A DNA stretch of 64,000 nucleotides from Marixanthomonas ophiurae. Lineage in GTDB: Bacteria; Bacteroidota; Bacteroidia; Flavobacteriales; Flavobacteriaceae. The translations under genes were made by a program, and so were the position numbers. The stretch lies in assembly GCF_003413745.1 (NCBI RefSeq), contig NZ_QVID01000001.1, forward strand, positions 310,001 through 374,000, given 5' to 3'. The notes beneath the pieces are model-generated. The model was given only the letters and a program-made list of their open reading frames with translations, ran no database searches and was not told the origin of the DNA. Below are positions 35,694 through 44,896 of this stretch, in pieces (positions within the stretch are counted from its first letter, which is position 1; each line of letters starts with the position of its first letter).

Positions 35694-36281
35694 ATGAATG
35701 CACACACCTATGACGTGAACGGGTTAAACGTCATTGATCTATTACAAACTAATGATGATATCTTTGAAAAACCCAGGCCTACATCAGAGATAAGCCTTGG
35801 ACAAACAGTTAATAAATGCATTCATAACAACAGTAATGAAAAGCATCGTTTCAACGCCATCTCTGAATGTTCCAGTCTTGTAGATGCCATAAACAAACCA
35901 TCAAGGGGTGGAAATCGATTTAGTTGTGCTTCCCGGAAAAGACAATGCCAATAAAAGTATGGAAAGATATAGTAAAAACACTAGAAACATTATTGATAAT
36001 ATAAGGGAATGTCCTGTGTTGATTATTCCATCTTCTGCGAAAATGCATGAGAACCCAAAATTTGTATTGGCATCATATTTTGGTTTAGACCTTCCAAAAG
36101 CTGAACTCTAAAATTGGTACTCTTTGATAAAAATTGCCAATAGTAGTATTAAGATTGTGACCCTATCTAGCAATGGCAGATGCTGGAACTTTGCTAAAAT
36201 AGTTATAACTAAAACCTACAAAGCAAAAGTTCCAAACGCAAATAAAGAAGTACATCGACCCTGAAAGATTGCCTTAACTAA
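35694..36281 (+). pseudogene. Universal stress protein (UspA-like), left half, decayed
   Basis: Reading across frames gives a near-continuous UspA-like protein. First NAHTYDVNGLNVIDLLQTND to SSLVDAIN; after a frameshift near 35895, HQGVEIDLVVLPGKDN and RECPVLIIPSS (end of a first Usp domain) to LDLPKAEL. An in-frame TAA (36109-36111) stands where a Glu codon is likely, and the frame continues as NWYSLIKIANSSIKIVTLSS. A further shift near 36260 leads to EVHRLLKDCLN and a stop. The conventional N-terminus (about 40 residues) and the C-terminal part are missing. A matching C-terminal part lies 22 kb away at 58697-59012. Confidence 0.6.
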
Positions 36282-36297
36282 AAAGCAACCTTAATTT
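36204..36297 (+). repeat. Left direct repeat flanking the RHS block
   Basis: 94 bp aligning at roughly 80% identity with 58697-58795 in the same orientation. Shared words include TATAACTAAAACC, CAAATAAAGAAGTA and CCTTAACTA. It forms the 3' end of the left usp pseudogene. Confidence 0.7.
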
Positions 36298-36376
36298 TTT
36301 TTTCGGTTTAACATTGGGGTTAGTAATTCTTGGTGATTTCGGTGTAGTGGATTCTCAGTAATTGCGATTATACATC

Positions 36377-37126
36377 TTAATTAATGCTTTTTAATTTATT
36401 AAAAAAATCCTGCCGTCTATTTCTTGAAACAGGAAGTTTACTATTATCTTCCAATACAATATAACCTTCGTTAAGGTACTTTTTGATATGGCTTAGATTA
36501 ATGAGATACGATTTATGAATTAAATAAAATGATTGATTGTCCAGTAACTTATTAAAATAGCCAATGTTATGTGAACTCAACATTGATTTTTTGTTCACAA
36601 AATGTATTTTAGTGTAACCATTATCTCCTTCAAAATGTAAAATATCTGACATTTTAACAAACTCCAGACCTTCCTGTGAGGGAATAACTATTTTTTTATT
36701 TTGAAAAGTTTGGACCCCTAAATTTTCAATAAGTAATTTATTTTTTTCCAAGGCTGATTTGTCTTCAATGTTTTGAATGGCTTTATTGACCGTAATCATT
36801 AAATCTTGGTTATCCACAGGCTTTACTAGATAGCCAATAGCACAATGTTTAATGGCTTCAATGGCATAATTATCAAAAGCTGTGGCAAAAATTATTTCAA
36901 AATCTGGGTTTTTTATTTCGGCTAGTAAATCGAAACCACTCATTTCGGGCATAGCAATATCAAGAAATACCAATTGAGGCTTTAGTTGTTTTATTAGCTC
37001 AATACCCTCATCAGGGCTCTGTGTTTCACTAATTACTTTTACATTGGGGCACAAGCGTTCTAATTTATTTTTTAAAATGGCTAGTGCTTTGCGTTCGTCA
37101 TCTATTAAAATTGCGGTTACTTTCAT
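36377..37126 (-). CDS. LytTR-family response regulator
   Basis: 249 residues. The receiver domain has an acid pair at LIDDE, the phospho-acceptor Asp 56 in VFLDIAMPEMSG, and a Lys in YLVKPVD. The C-terminal LytTR DNA-binding domain (about residues 145-245) shows ILHFEGDNGYTKIHF and FYLIHKSYLINLSHIKKYL. Its ATG overlaps the stop of the sensor kinase (ATGA), so the two form a pair. LytTR regulators bind paired direct repeats about two helical turns apart; such a repeat lies upstream of the first gene of this block (58434-58466). Control of the RHS operon is therefore a reasonable inference. Confidence 0.92.
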   Translation of the reverse strand: MKVTAILIDDERKALAILKNKLERLCPNVKVISETQSPDEGIELIKQLKPQLVFLDIAMPEMSGFDLLAEIKNPDFEIIFATAFDNYAIEAIKHCAIGYLVKPVDNQDLMITVNKAIQNIEDKSALEKNKLLIENLGVQTFQNKKIVIPSQEGLEFVKMSDILHFEGDNGYTKIHFVNKKSMLSSHNIGYFNKLLDNQSFYLIHKSYLINLSHIKKYLNEGYIVLEDNSKLPVSRNRRQDFFNKLKSIN

Positions 37127-40065
37127 TCCCCGATGTTTTGTTTAAAAATTAAGGAAACTATAGTCCCTTTTGCGTGCATATCAATATCTGATAAGTCCTG
37201 AATTTCATATTTAATAGTCCACTCTTTGCTTTTATTCAATAAATCTAAGCGTTCATATAACACCTTAGAAGAATTGGATTGATAGTTTTTTGAAGAAGCT
37301 TTATAGACTGATTTGGCTTTATTGATTCCAATTCCATCATCTTTTATAGTTACTTGATAGGTATCTTCTTTTAATTGTTTAAATAAGATCTTAACCGTTC
37401 CATTATCTTTTTTATGAAACAAGCCATGGTTTACTGCATTCTCTACAATGGGTTGTAGTAACATGGAAGGAATGAGTTGTTCTTCAATATCTATTTTTTC
37501 ACAGACAGAAACTCGATAGTTTAATTTTTCTTCAAAGCGTAATTTTTCAATTTCCAAATAATTTGTCAATAGTTCGAGTTCTTCATTAATGGTAACAGTT
37601 TGTCTTCTGGAATATTCAAAGAACAAACGAATTAATTGAGAAAACTTTGACAGATAATTTTCAGAAAGTTCAACCTCATTTCGCTGTATAAAATACTGAA
37701 TGGCATTGAGAGAGTTATGTACAAAGTGCGGATTCATTTGACTGCGTAATGCCTTTAGCTCCAAACCGGCTACTCGCTTTTCTTGTTGAGCTTTGTCATA
37801 TTCCTTTTTTTGAATACGTTTTTTCATATATAGAAATAACAAATACAAACACAACAAAGCCAATAATACAAAACCTATTCTGGCAACCATTGTTTGCCAC
37901 CAGGCAGGGAGGACGTTTATATATTGTTTGACAATTGTTTGCTTATTATGCTGATTTATGGCTTTTACTTCTAATTGATATATCCCTGGCGAAAGATTAG
38001 AGAAATTGAGCGTTTTGGTTTCTGTAGTTGTCCAATTGGCCTGGTTTGGTAACAACCGGTACTGAGAAGTTACATGTTCTTGGTTCACATAATCTTGTAA
38101 AGCAAAAGTAATAGACACATTATCACGTTCGGCGTGATTGTAGCTAAGCGTATCGTTTTTTGTTTTAAAATAGAGTTTAGGTTGCTGTGTATAAATTGGA
38201 CTATCAAGGTTAATTTTTGCTAAACCTATATCACTTGCAACATATAACAAACTGTCTTGTTTATATATGTCGTTGGTGTTATCTTGAAGCAAACCATCTG
38301 TTGTATAATAAGCGTCTAGTATTTTAGATTCGGATAAACCTTCTGGTATAATACCTATTTTTTTCACCCCTTTTTGTGTGGCCAACCATAGGGTATCTTC
38401 TTCTTTAATAATTTTTTGTACGGACAAACCATCAGTTTCTTTTAGATGAAAAACTTGATCTTCATTGTATAAATAAACGCCCCTACCATCGGTACCCACA
38501 AGAAGGTTCTCATTTGAAGACGATAAACTGGTGATAGGTACATTTAACAAGTCATTTTGAAGTTTAGGTTTTACGAGCGAATCATTTTTGAAGACACTTA
38601 AGCCATCACTACCACCAGCATAAATCTTATTATTAAAAGCAATAAGATGCTGTAAACCAATTTTACTTCCTAAATATTTAGAATATTTATCTTCGGGCTT
38701 GTATTTAATAAGTGCTGAAGAAATTATACAATAATAACTTTTATTGAAATAAAGAATATCCTTGCCTCCTGAAAGAGCTCCACCCAAAAGAATATTATTT
38801 TTAGTGGTTTTAATTTGGAATTCATGAAAATTATTATTCTTTAACCCATAAGATTTATGAGCGGCAACAAATAAGTATTGATTTTGATTTGAGTCTTTTT
38901 TTATTTGGTAAATCTCACTATGTGGAATATTGAACTCTACTAATGATTGCTCTTTATTTGAAGTGGTGTTTAAATTATAAAATCCTTTATTGTTTACACC
39001 TAAGAATAAATTATCCCTATTGCCATTTACTTTTTGCACTTTTAAACCCTTGAAATAAATTGGAGTTTGCAATTGTGTATTTGGAATTAGCGAAATACCT
39101 TTTGAAATATCAGTTAGCCATAGATTACCTCGGCTATCTTTATAACTATATTGACTTAGTGGCTCTGGGAAAGTAAATTTTTCTAAAGCGTTAAGTTGAT
39201 AGTCAAAAATTGTCAAATGGCCTGGAATACTTATTTGAAACTCATTGGCTAAACTCTTACATTTAAAGTACATTGGTTTTTCTACCCCACCCAAATCTTT
39301 AAAAGATATGAATTGAGAAGTATTGTTTTTAAAATCAACAAACATCACTCCTGTATCATAAGCTATATAACCTATTTGGTTATACATTACACCTGATGCG
39401 ATAAATTGAGAACTAATTAAGGGATTCTCGACGGGTAGCGTAATAGGTGTTGTATGCTTAAACTTAAAACCCCAATCATATACTAATAGCTGTTCGTCAT
39501 TTATATTAATAAAAATGATTTCTTTATTTTCAGGGTTTAAAAGAAAACTATGACTAATATTATAATCATAGCCATACTTTTTTTTGAGTTCTAATTGAAA
39601 TGAAGCATAATTATCCGGGGTTAATCCCAAATCAATAATTTGATCATTTTTAATCGTATTTACATTATTACTATAAAACCAAAAATTATCTGTGGATTTG
39701 TAATAAAACCTTGGCGTTAATAAGTCTTTCTCTTTTGTAGAAAATTTATAAATGCTATCATTCATTAAATAACCCTGATAAGCACTTTTAGAAAAGTACC
39801 ACAACCTACCTCGATAATCTGTTTCTAACCTCCAAGTATCGTTATTGGGTAACCCATCTTGTATGGTAAACGTTTTAAAAGTTTCACCATCAAACTTAAC
39901 CACGCCTTGTTTAGTGGCAAACCACATAAAGCCATTGGCATCTTCAGCGATATCATATACATGGTTTGTAGGTAGCCCTTGTTTTGTAGTATAGCGGATA
40001 GGTTCTTGTGCAAATAAGGAAATGCAGCAAAATAATGCAATTAATATCGGGGAGTTTTTTATCAC
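37123..40065 (-). CDS. LytS-type sensor histidine kinase with periplasmic propeller
   Basis: 980 residues starting at GTG 40065 (MIKNSPILIALFCCISLFAQ signal). The periplasmic part begins with Reg_prop propeller repeats (GLPTNHVYDIAEDANGFMWF), followed by a Y_Y_Y domain (about 630-725: YRLLPNQANWTTTETKTLNF). One membrane span lies at about 728-752, then the kinase: QMNPHFVHNSLNAIQYF with the phospho-His near 779, an N-box region QPIVENAVNHGLF and a G-box DDGIGINKAK near 908. From memory this is the one-span architecture common in Bacteroidota. It likely senses a surface or periplasmic signal and phosphorylates the adjacent LytTR regulator. Confidence 0.92.
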   Translation of the reverse strand: MIKNSPILIALFCCISLFAQEPIRYTTKQGLPTNHVYDIAEDANGFMWFATKQGVVKFDGETFKTFTIQDGLPNNDTWRLETDYRGRLWYFSKSAYQGYLMNDSIYKFSTKEKDLLTPRFYYKSTDNFWFYSNNVNTIKNDQIIDLGLTPDNYASFQLELKKKYGYDYNISHSFLLNPENKEIIFININDEQLLVYDWGFKFKHTTPITLPVENPLISSQFIASGVMYNQIGYIAYDTGVMFVDFKNNTSQFISFKDLGGVEKPMYFKCKSLANEFQISIPGHLTIFDYQLNALEKFTFPEPLSQYSYKDSRGNLWLTDISKGISLIPNTQLQTPIYFKGLKVQKVNGNRDNLFLGVNNKGFYNLNTTSNKEQSLVEFNIPHSEIYQIKKDSNQNQYLFVAAHKSYGLKNNNFHEFQIKTTKNNILLGGALSGGKDILYFNKSYYCIISSALIKYKPEDKYSKYLGSKIGLQHLIAFNNKIYAGGSDGLSVFKNDSLVKPKLQNDLLNVPITSLSSSNENLLVGTDGRGVYLYNEDQVFHLKETDGLSVQKIIKEEDTLWLATQKGVKKIGIIPEGLSESKILDAYYTTDGLLQDNTNDIYKQDSLLYVASDIGLAKINLDSPIYTQQPKLYFKTKNDTLSYNHAERDNVSITFALQDYVNQEHVTSQYRLLPNQANWTTTETKTLNFSNLSPGIYQLEVKAINQHNKQTIVKQYINVLPAWWQTMVARIGFVLLALLCLYLLFLYMKKRIQKKEYDKAQQEKRVAGLELKALRSQMNPHFVHNSLNAIQYFIQRNEVELSENYLSKFSQLIRLFFEYSRRQTVTINEELELLTNYLEIEKLRFEEKLNYRVSVCEKIDIEEQLIPSMLLQPIVENAVNHGLFHKKDNGTVKILFKQLKEDTYQVTIKDDGIGINKAKSVYKASSKNYQSNSSKVLYERLDLLNKSKEWTIKYEIQDLSDIDMHAKGTIVSLIFKQNIGE

Positions 40066-40100
40066 ATTTTAAAGATAATGTTTATATATTTTTATTTTAA

Positions 40101-41129
40101 TTAATTTTTGTTCTCAATACCCATTAAATAAAAATCAAAGTTTTCTGTTTTAAAAGTTGAAGAATTTAAATCAATTTCATAAAAGTTTGTCGTAGCGGCA
40201 TCCCTTCTTGATGTTATATAATAGGTGTCATCACAAGCATCATAGGTTGTAGCGTAAAATTCTGGATTTAATACAATACCACTTGCCTTAAAATCAAATA
40301 TTATTGTTGGGTTTTCGGCAGGATTATTAATATTGATTTCAACTAGTTCTAAACCCTCTCCTTGGTCAGTATTGCGATCCCTAATAGCCAATAAATTTCC
40401 ATTATTTCGCATTTCCAATCCGAAGAATATTTGATTATTTGTAGCAAAATCAAAATCAGGCACCAATTCAATGTATTGGGTCGTCATTGTATTGGTATTA
40501 AACGTGATTAGATTTGAGCCCGAAATAAAATAAATTATACCGTTACCATCTGAAGTCGAAGACATACTTTCCCAGTTAAAATAACTCTGTAACGGGAAGC
40601 TATTGCTTGCCAATGTGGTAAGTGAGCCATCATTGGTATTGATAGATTCAATTGTATAATTAGCTGGATCTGTAGCGTAACCAAAATTGTCAATAGTTAT
40701 GGTAAATAGGTTACCATTATTAAACACGGGTGCCGAGTAAAAACCAGCTACAATAATTTCTTGCCTTGTTTGCGTATCAATATCGTATTTGTATAATCGC
40801 TGTTGTAAGGGAAACTCTATATAGTATTGGTTGTTTATAACGTCATAAGCATCATAATTTGAAGGCCTGTTAAACACATCAAACTGATTGTCATCCTGCC
40901 CATCTTGTCTAATGTTTTGAAACGCTAATGGTATGTTGATTGGTTTGCTTAGACTATCTAAAGAAAATAAAGGTTGACCGATTTCTTCGGAACGCATAAT
41001 AAACAAACCAGTATCACATAACCCTTCTGGCGGAATGGTATTGTCATCCAAACACTCACAATTTTCACAACCAAAAACTGCAAAAAGAGATACTAGAAAA
41101 ATTAGTATTTTAATTTTTTTTCTTTTCAT
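40101..41129 (-). CDS. Beta-propeller-like lipoprotein
   Basis: 342 residues. The lipobox FAVFGC (Cys 21) predicts a lipoprotein. The mature part is rich in short strands with repeated patterns (RLYKYDIDTQTRQEI, LITFNTNTMTTQYIEL, FYEIDLNSSTFKTE), suggesting a propeller of about six or seven blades. It overlaps the preceding barrel gene by 20 bp. Function unknown; it could be a binding partner of the barrel protein or a ligand presenter for the propeller kinase downstream. Confidence 0.8.
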   Translation of the reverse strand: MKRKKIKILIFLVSLFAVFGCENCECLDDNTIPPEGLCDTGLFIMRSEEIGQPLFSLDSLSKPINIPLAFQNIRQDGQDDNQFDVFNRPSNYDAYDVINNQYYIEFPLQQRLYKYDIDTQTRQEIIVAGFYSAPVFNNGNLFTITIDNFGYATDPANYTIESINTNDGSLTTLASNSFPLQSYFNWESMSSTSDGNGIIYFISGSNLITFNTNTMTTQYIELVPDFDFATNNQIFFGLEMRNNGNLLAIRDRNTDQGEGLELVEININNPAENPTIIFDFKASGIVLNPEFYATTYDACDDTYYITSRRDAATTNFYEIDLNSSTFKTENFDFYLMGIENKN

Positions 41130-42402
41130 TGCTTTTTGGTTTTTTGAAAAAATTAGTATCTACGGGCTTATTTATAACATCCTCTTTTAAGCATTCTGGG
41201 AGTCTCTTTTTTGCTTCGTTTGCATTTTCGAAAACAAGTAAACGCATCATCTTAGTTGGTTCTGGACAGAACTCACTTTCGTTGTCATCCACAGGAATTA
41301 TTTTCCAATACAGCGCATTATCTGGATAGGGTTTATTTGGGTTTAAGCCAATTTTAAAACGTCTTTTAAAATCCATGATGCGTTTATCTACCTCCTTGTA
41401 TTCTCCGTTTTCTTTAATATAGAATAGTAACTGATAACCCTTATCTTCTTTCAATGTTCTTGGGTTTTCATCAATCCACTCAAAAATTGCATAAGGCGTT
41501 TCACTTAATACTACATAATCATTGTAACCTGGCGCTTCATATATTACACGTTCACAAATATATTCTTCTTTAGGCTCATTTGTTGTTATAGGAATATCTG
41601 GCTCTTCTTCAATTACTACTTGTGGGTTTGAGCCACCTCCAATTGTAATGGCTATACCAACGGTTCCATTTACAGTGTTTATATTACACTCGTACGTTTT
41701 AGTTATTTCTGGCGTGTTTTGGAGGGTTTCATATAATACGGAAGGTGACTCATCTCCAGTAATTTGTATATCTCTTGAAGTGTAGGTATGGATAAGCCCA
41801 TTTATATGGGTATAATTTGCTCCAATGTGTATTCCAAGGGTATTTGAAAGTTTGTAGTTAAAACGAAATCCCGATAGCATCATAAAGTTTAGATTACTTT
41901 GTGTTTCGTTAGGTGTATTTGCTTCAAAAAGGGTGAATTGCTCTGTTGTTGGAGTAGAAACATCCACAAAATAACGATACTCCGGATAACTTACTTTGGC
42001 AATCCCTGCTTTTGTAAAACCCTGTAATTGTAGGTTTTGTGTTAGATTAAAATTAATTGTGGGACCAATATCTAGTTGTAAGCTTTTCCAGTTGAGGTTA
42101 TCTCCTTGAAATAAAACACTAGAGGTAAAATTAGGGTCATTTACCTGATTAGGAAAAAGCGTTGAAAAATCAGTTTCATAACTATGATACCCGGCATATA
42201 AACCCAAGCCAAATACTTTCCAAAGGTTTTGCTTTTCTAGGTGTAGACCACCACCAAAACCATTTTTAGTGTTAAAGGTTTCATTACTAAACGCACCAAT
42301 GGGTTGTCCTAATGAGAAATCTGGTAGGAGTTGGATTGGGTTTTGTTGGGCATTTGTCTTAAACACATTAAGCACGAACACAAAAATTATAATATATTTC
42401 AT
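41110..42402 (-). CDS. Outer-membrane barrel protein with C-terminal periplasmic domain
   Basis: 430 residues with a signal peptide (IIIFVFVLNVFKTNAQ). Residues 20 to about 240 alternate like an outer-membrane beta-barrel (GFGGGLHLEKQNLWKVFGLG, SNTLGIHIGANYTHINGL). After an acidic linker (EEEPDIPITTNEP) comes a soluble domain (ERVIYEAPGYNDYVVLSE to MMRLLVFENANEAKKRLPEC). It ends in a basic Lys/Asn tail. It follows the LysM cap gene by 11 bp. A role in anchoring or secreting the RHS proteins is possible but not shown by the sequence. Confidence 0.75.
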   Translation of the reverse strand: MKYIIIFVFVLNVFKTNAQQNPIQLLPDFSLGQPIGAFSNETFNTKNGFGGGLHLEKQNLWKVFGLGLYAGYHSYETDFSTLFPNQVNDPNFTSSVLFQGDNLNWKSLQLDIGPTINFNLTQNLQLQGFTKAGIAKVSYPEYRYFVDVSTPTTEQFTLFEANTPNETQSNLNFMMLSGFRFNYKLSNTLGIHIGANYTHINGLIHTYTSRDIQITGDESPSVLYETLQNTPEITKTYECNINTVNGTVGIAITIGGGSNPQVVIEEEPDIPITTNEPKEEYICERVIYEAPGYNDYVVLSETPYAIFEWIDENPRTLKEDKGYQLLFYIKENGEYKEVDKRIMDFKRRFKIGLNPNKPYPDNALYWKIIPVDDNESEFCPEPTKMMRLLVFENANEAKKRLPECLKEDVINKPVDTNFFKKPKSNEKKKN

Positions 42403-42413
42403 TAATTACTTTT

Positions 42414-43634
42414 TTAATCATCCCACATTAGGACATCTTTTCTTAACTCTTGTTCTAAAGTAGGCATAGGATTATCTGGTTTTGGTCTTACTCCTTGAAT
42501 TATTACTTTTTTTAAATTTCCATCAATCCATCTATAATCTATATAATGAGGTTTGTCATATTCATTGTTGTACAACTCGATTAATTCATTCCACAACTCA
42601 TCTTGGAATTGCCAATTTTGTCTATACCTTTTCATTAAAAAACTGTGAGCTTCATTCTCTTTTTTTGTTATAACATCACCTGTAGCATCTGCCAAAAATT
42701 TATATGGATTTAATTGAAATAATAAGTCTACATATGAAGGTGGCATTAATATGTTTTTAGGATTTCTTCCAATACTAATAATGGATCGAGTATTACCAAG
42801 ATCATCAATTTCTCCCGCATTAAGCATATAATCTGCTTTTTTCCACCTTAACTCTTGTATTGCATCAAGCATCTCATTATTTCTTTCGCTATCTTCTTTA
42901 TCATTTTCTTGGCTTGTTTCAATTAATGAATATCTAGTATTAACTAAATTTGGAAATGAATTAACTTCTGATGAGACACCAATAATGGATATAACTGTAC
43001 CTACTGGCATAATATGTGTTTTCTTAACTCCATTTTCATTTAAACCTTTCCATTCCGGATTAGCACTGATTAATGTTCCATGTTCCATACCCCATGCTTC
43101 CTCTAAACTCCAGAATGTATCACCTTCTTTCATAGTATACGTATTTGGACTTACAACATTACCCTCTTCTAGCCCCTCAAGTTCTATATACTGAATTACT
43201 TTATTCCCTGAGAACTGGTAAGATGAATAGTGTGGATAATTTGAAGTTAAAGGATCCACAGCAAAAAAGCGTCCTAACCTTGGGTCATGTACTCTGTATT
43301 TATAATTAATACTATTATTTGCACCGTTAACCTCATCGTCTTTTTCTTGACCTTGAAAACCATATCGGTGCGCTTCGGCTTCGCTCAGCGACCTATTTTC
43401 TAATACCATTCCATACGGGTAATAGTCGTTAAAGGCTTTTATATCTGTATCGTTAAAAGCAATTATTGTATTTGTGGCTTCAGGTATTGGTGTTTTTCGA
43501 TCGCTAACAACAGTCATCACATTACCTAAGTGGTTGGACACCTCGTAAGACTTGTTGCCTAAAGTGCGGGATTGGTTTTGGGCATTAATGTAGGATGCGA
43601 TTAAAAGTATTATGATATTTGATATTCTAAACAT
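42414..43634 (-). CDS. Secreted RHS cap protein with LysM domain (cap 2)
   Basis: 406 residues. After its own signal peptide (MFRISNIIILLIASYINAQ) it starts directly inside an RHS core: RTLGNKSYEVSNHLGNVMTV to VHDPRLGRFFAVDPL and ELEGLE (residues 23-156). This stretch is normally the C-terminal end of the core in a full-length RHS protein. Residues 166-217 form a LysM module (YTMKEGDTFWSLEEAW, PVGTVISI). The last 190 residues (ADYMLNAGEID to LRKDVLMWDD) match nothing I recognise. The core is closely similar to that of the preceding gene, while the C-terminal domains are unrelated, as in polymorphic toxin cassettes. Whether the tail is toxic is unknown. Confidence 0.82.
   Translation of the reverse strand: MFRISNIIILLIASYINAQNQSRTLGNKSYEVSNHLGNVMTVVSDRKTPIPEATNTIIAFNDTDIKAFNDYYPYGMVLENRSLSEAEAHRYGFQGQEKDDEVNGANNSINYKYRVHDPRLGRFFAVDPLTSNYPHYSSYQFSGNKVIQYIELEGLEEGNVVSPNTYTMKEGDTFWSLEEAWGMEHGTLISANPEWKGLNENGVKKTHIMPVGTVISIIGVSSEVNSFPNLVNTRYSLIETSQENDKEDSERNNEMLDAIQELRWKKADYMLNAGEIDDLGNTRSIISIGRNPKNILMPPSYVDLLFQLNPYKFLADATGDVITKKENEAHSFLMKRYRQNWQFQDELWNELIELYNNEYDKPHYIDYRWIDGNLKKVIIQGVRPKPDNPMPTLEQELRKDVLMWDD
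43167..43568 (-). repeat. RHS cap repeat, copy 2
   Basis: Encodes the RHS core end of cap 2 (residues 23-156). It is a direct repeat of 44428-44823, with a start-to-start period near 1.26 kb. The two translated cores match almost residue for residue from RTLGNKSYE to E(M/L)EGLE. Confidence 0.85.
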
Positions 43635-43668
43635 TCTATATTCTTATTTGTTAGATATTGGCAAACTT

Positions 43669-44895
43669 TTAATCGGTTTGAACATTTATATTTTCGTTAT
43701 GACTCATCCTTACAGATATATTTATTTTATAGGATGGTATTCCCATCTGACTTAAAACATTTTTTAGAGAAGCTTTTCGAGCGTTAATTAATTCCTTAAA
43801 TGTCTTTCCACTATAAGAAGCATTACCTTTTATATACGTTGATCCCATTGCCTCAGCCAATGGAACTAGAGTATTTGAATTATTATAAGTCATAGTCGCC
43901 CCCATGATTATATTTACTCGATAAAAACTCGTAGGATCGTTATTAAATATTTGTACAACTTCATCAAAAGTATCTTTTAATTTCGTCCAATTTTGATTAC
44001 TCATCGTTGCTTCCAACAAATCCCATTGAATAGGTACAATTTTATTGACATTTGTATTATTTACAACAGGAGGTGTGGCAGGAGGTGCAATAGGGGGATT
44101 TATGGGTGCTACCACAGGAGGTGGTGGGGGTCTTTTGAAAACTGGCACTATTATATCACTTTTTGGACTTGGAGCCAATTCACTGACCCTATATACTTCC
44201 ATTTTTGATAAAGTGCTAAATTTTCTTTTTATCAACCAGCCCTCTTGTCTTTGCTTTAAATTAACTTCATCATCATTTGAAACTCTACTGTAAATTGGAA
44301 CGGCCTCGACAATTGGGTTATTAGCAAATGGGCTTTGGTTATCCATCGGATTGTTGTCATGATTGTAGGAGTATGTTTTTTCTATCCCTCTCTCTGTAAG
44401 ATATTCCTTATCATAAGAGTCTACTTTCTCTAAACCTTCCATCTCAATCGCATTTATGACAATATTCTCACTAAACGCATAAGTAGAATTATAAGGGTAT
44501 TTTGAAGATAAAGGATCCACACCAAAAAATCGCCCCAACCTTGGGTCATGGACTCTATACTTATAATTAATACTATTGTTGCTCCCTTTTACTTCATTAT
44601 CTTTTTCTTGACCTTGAAAACCAAAACGGTAATCTTTACTTTCGTTTCTTCCATCTAGTAACATCCCATAGGGGTAATAATCATTAAAAGCTATTATATC
44701 TGTTTCGTTAAAGGCAATGGTTGTATTTGTGGTTTCTGGTGCTGGTGTTTTTCTATCACTCACTACTACCATAACATTTCCTAAATGATTAGATAACTCA
44801 TACGATTTGTTGCCTAACGTGCGCTTATTGGTCTGTGCAATACTTGTAGTATAACAACCTAAAAACGATATGGAAAGTAAAATTCGCATTAGCAT
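43669..44895 (-). CDS. Secreted RHS cap protein with Pro-rich linker and OmpA-like end (cap 1)
   Basis: 408 residues. Signal peptide MLMRILLSISFLGCYTTSIAQ, then RHS core end (25-156: RTLGNKSYELSNHLGNVMVV, VHDPRLGRFFGVDPL, EMEGLE). After a spacer comes a proline-rich linker (255-278, FKRPPPPPVVAPINPP) and a C-terminal domain of about 130 residues. Its end (NARKASLKNVLSQMGIPSYKI) resembles the RAxxVxxxLxxxGI helix of OmpA-type peptidoglycan-binding domains. The ATG lies one base after the stop of the YD-repeat protein, which ends exactly where this core would continue, so the two are one RHS protein split in two. Confidence 0.82.
   Translation of the reverse strand: MLMRILLSISFLGCYTTSIAQTNKRTLGNKSYELSNHLGNVMVVVSDRKTPAPETTNTTIAFNETDIIAFNDYYPYGMLLDGRNESKDYRFGFQGQEKDNEVKGSNNSINYKYRVHDPRLGRFFGVDPLSSKYPYNSTYAFSENIVINAIEMEGLEKVDSYDKEYLTERGIEKTYSYNHDNNPMDNQSPFANNPIVEAVPIYSRVSNDDEVNLKQRQEGWLIKRKFSTLSKMEVYRVSELAPSPKSDIIVPVFKRPPPPPVVAPINPPIAPPATPPVVNNTNVNKIVPIQWDLLEATMSNQNWTKLKDTFDEVVQIFNNDPTSFYRVNIIMGATMTYNNSNTLVPLAEAMGSTYIKGNASYSGKTFKELINARKASLKNVLSQMGIPSYKINISVRMSHNENINVQTD
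44428..44823 (-). repeat. RHS cap repeat, copy 1
   Basis: Encodes the RHS core end of cap 1 (residues 25-156); partner of 43167-43568. Confidence 0.85.
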
Positions 44896-44896
44896 T

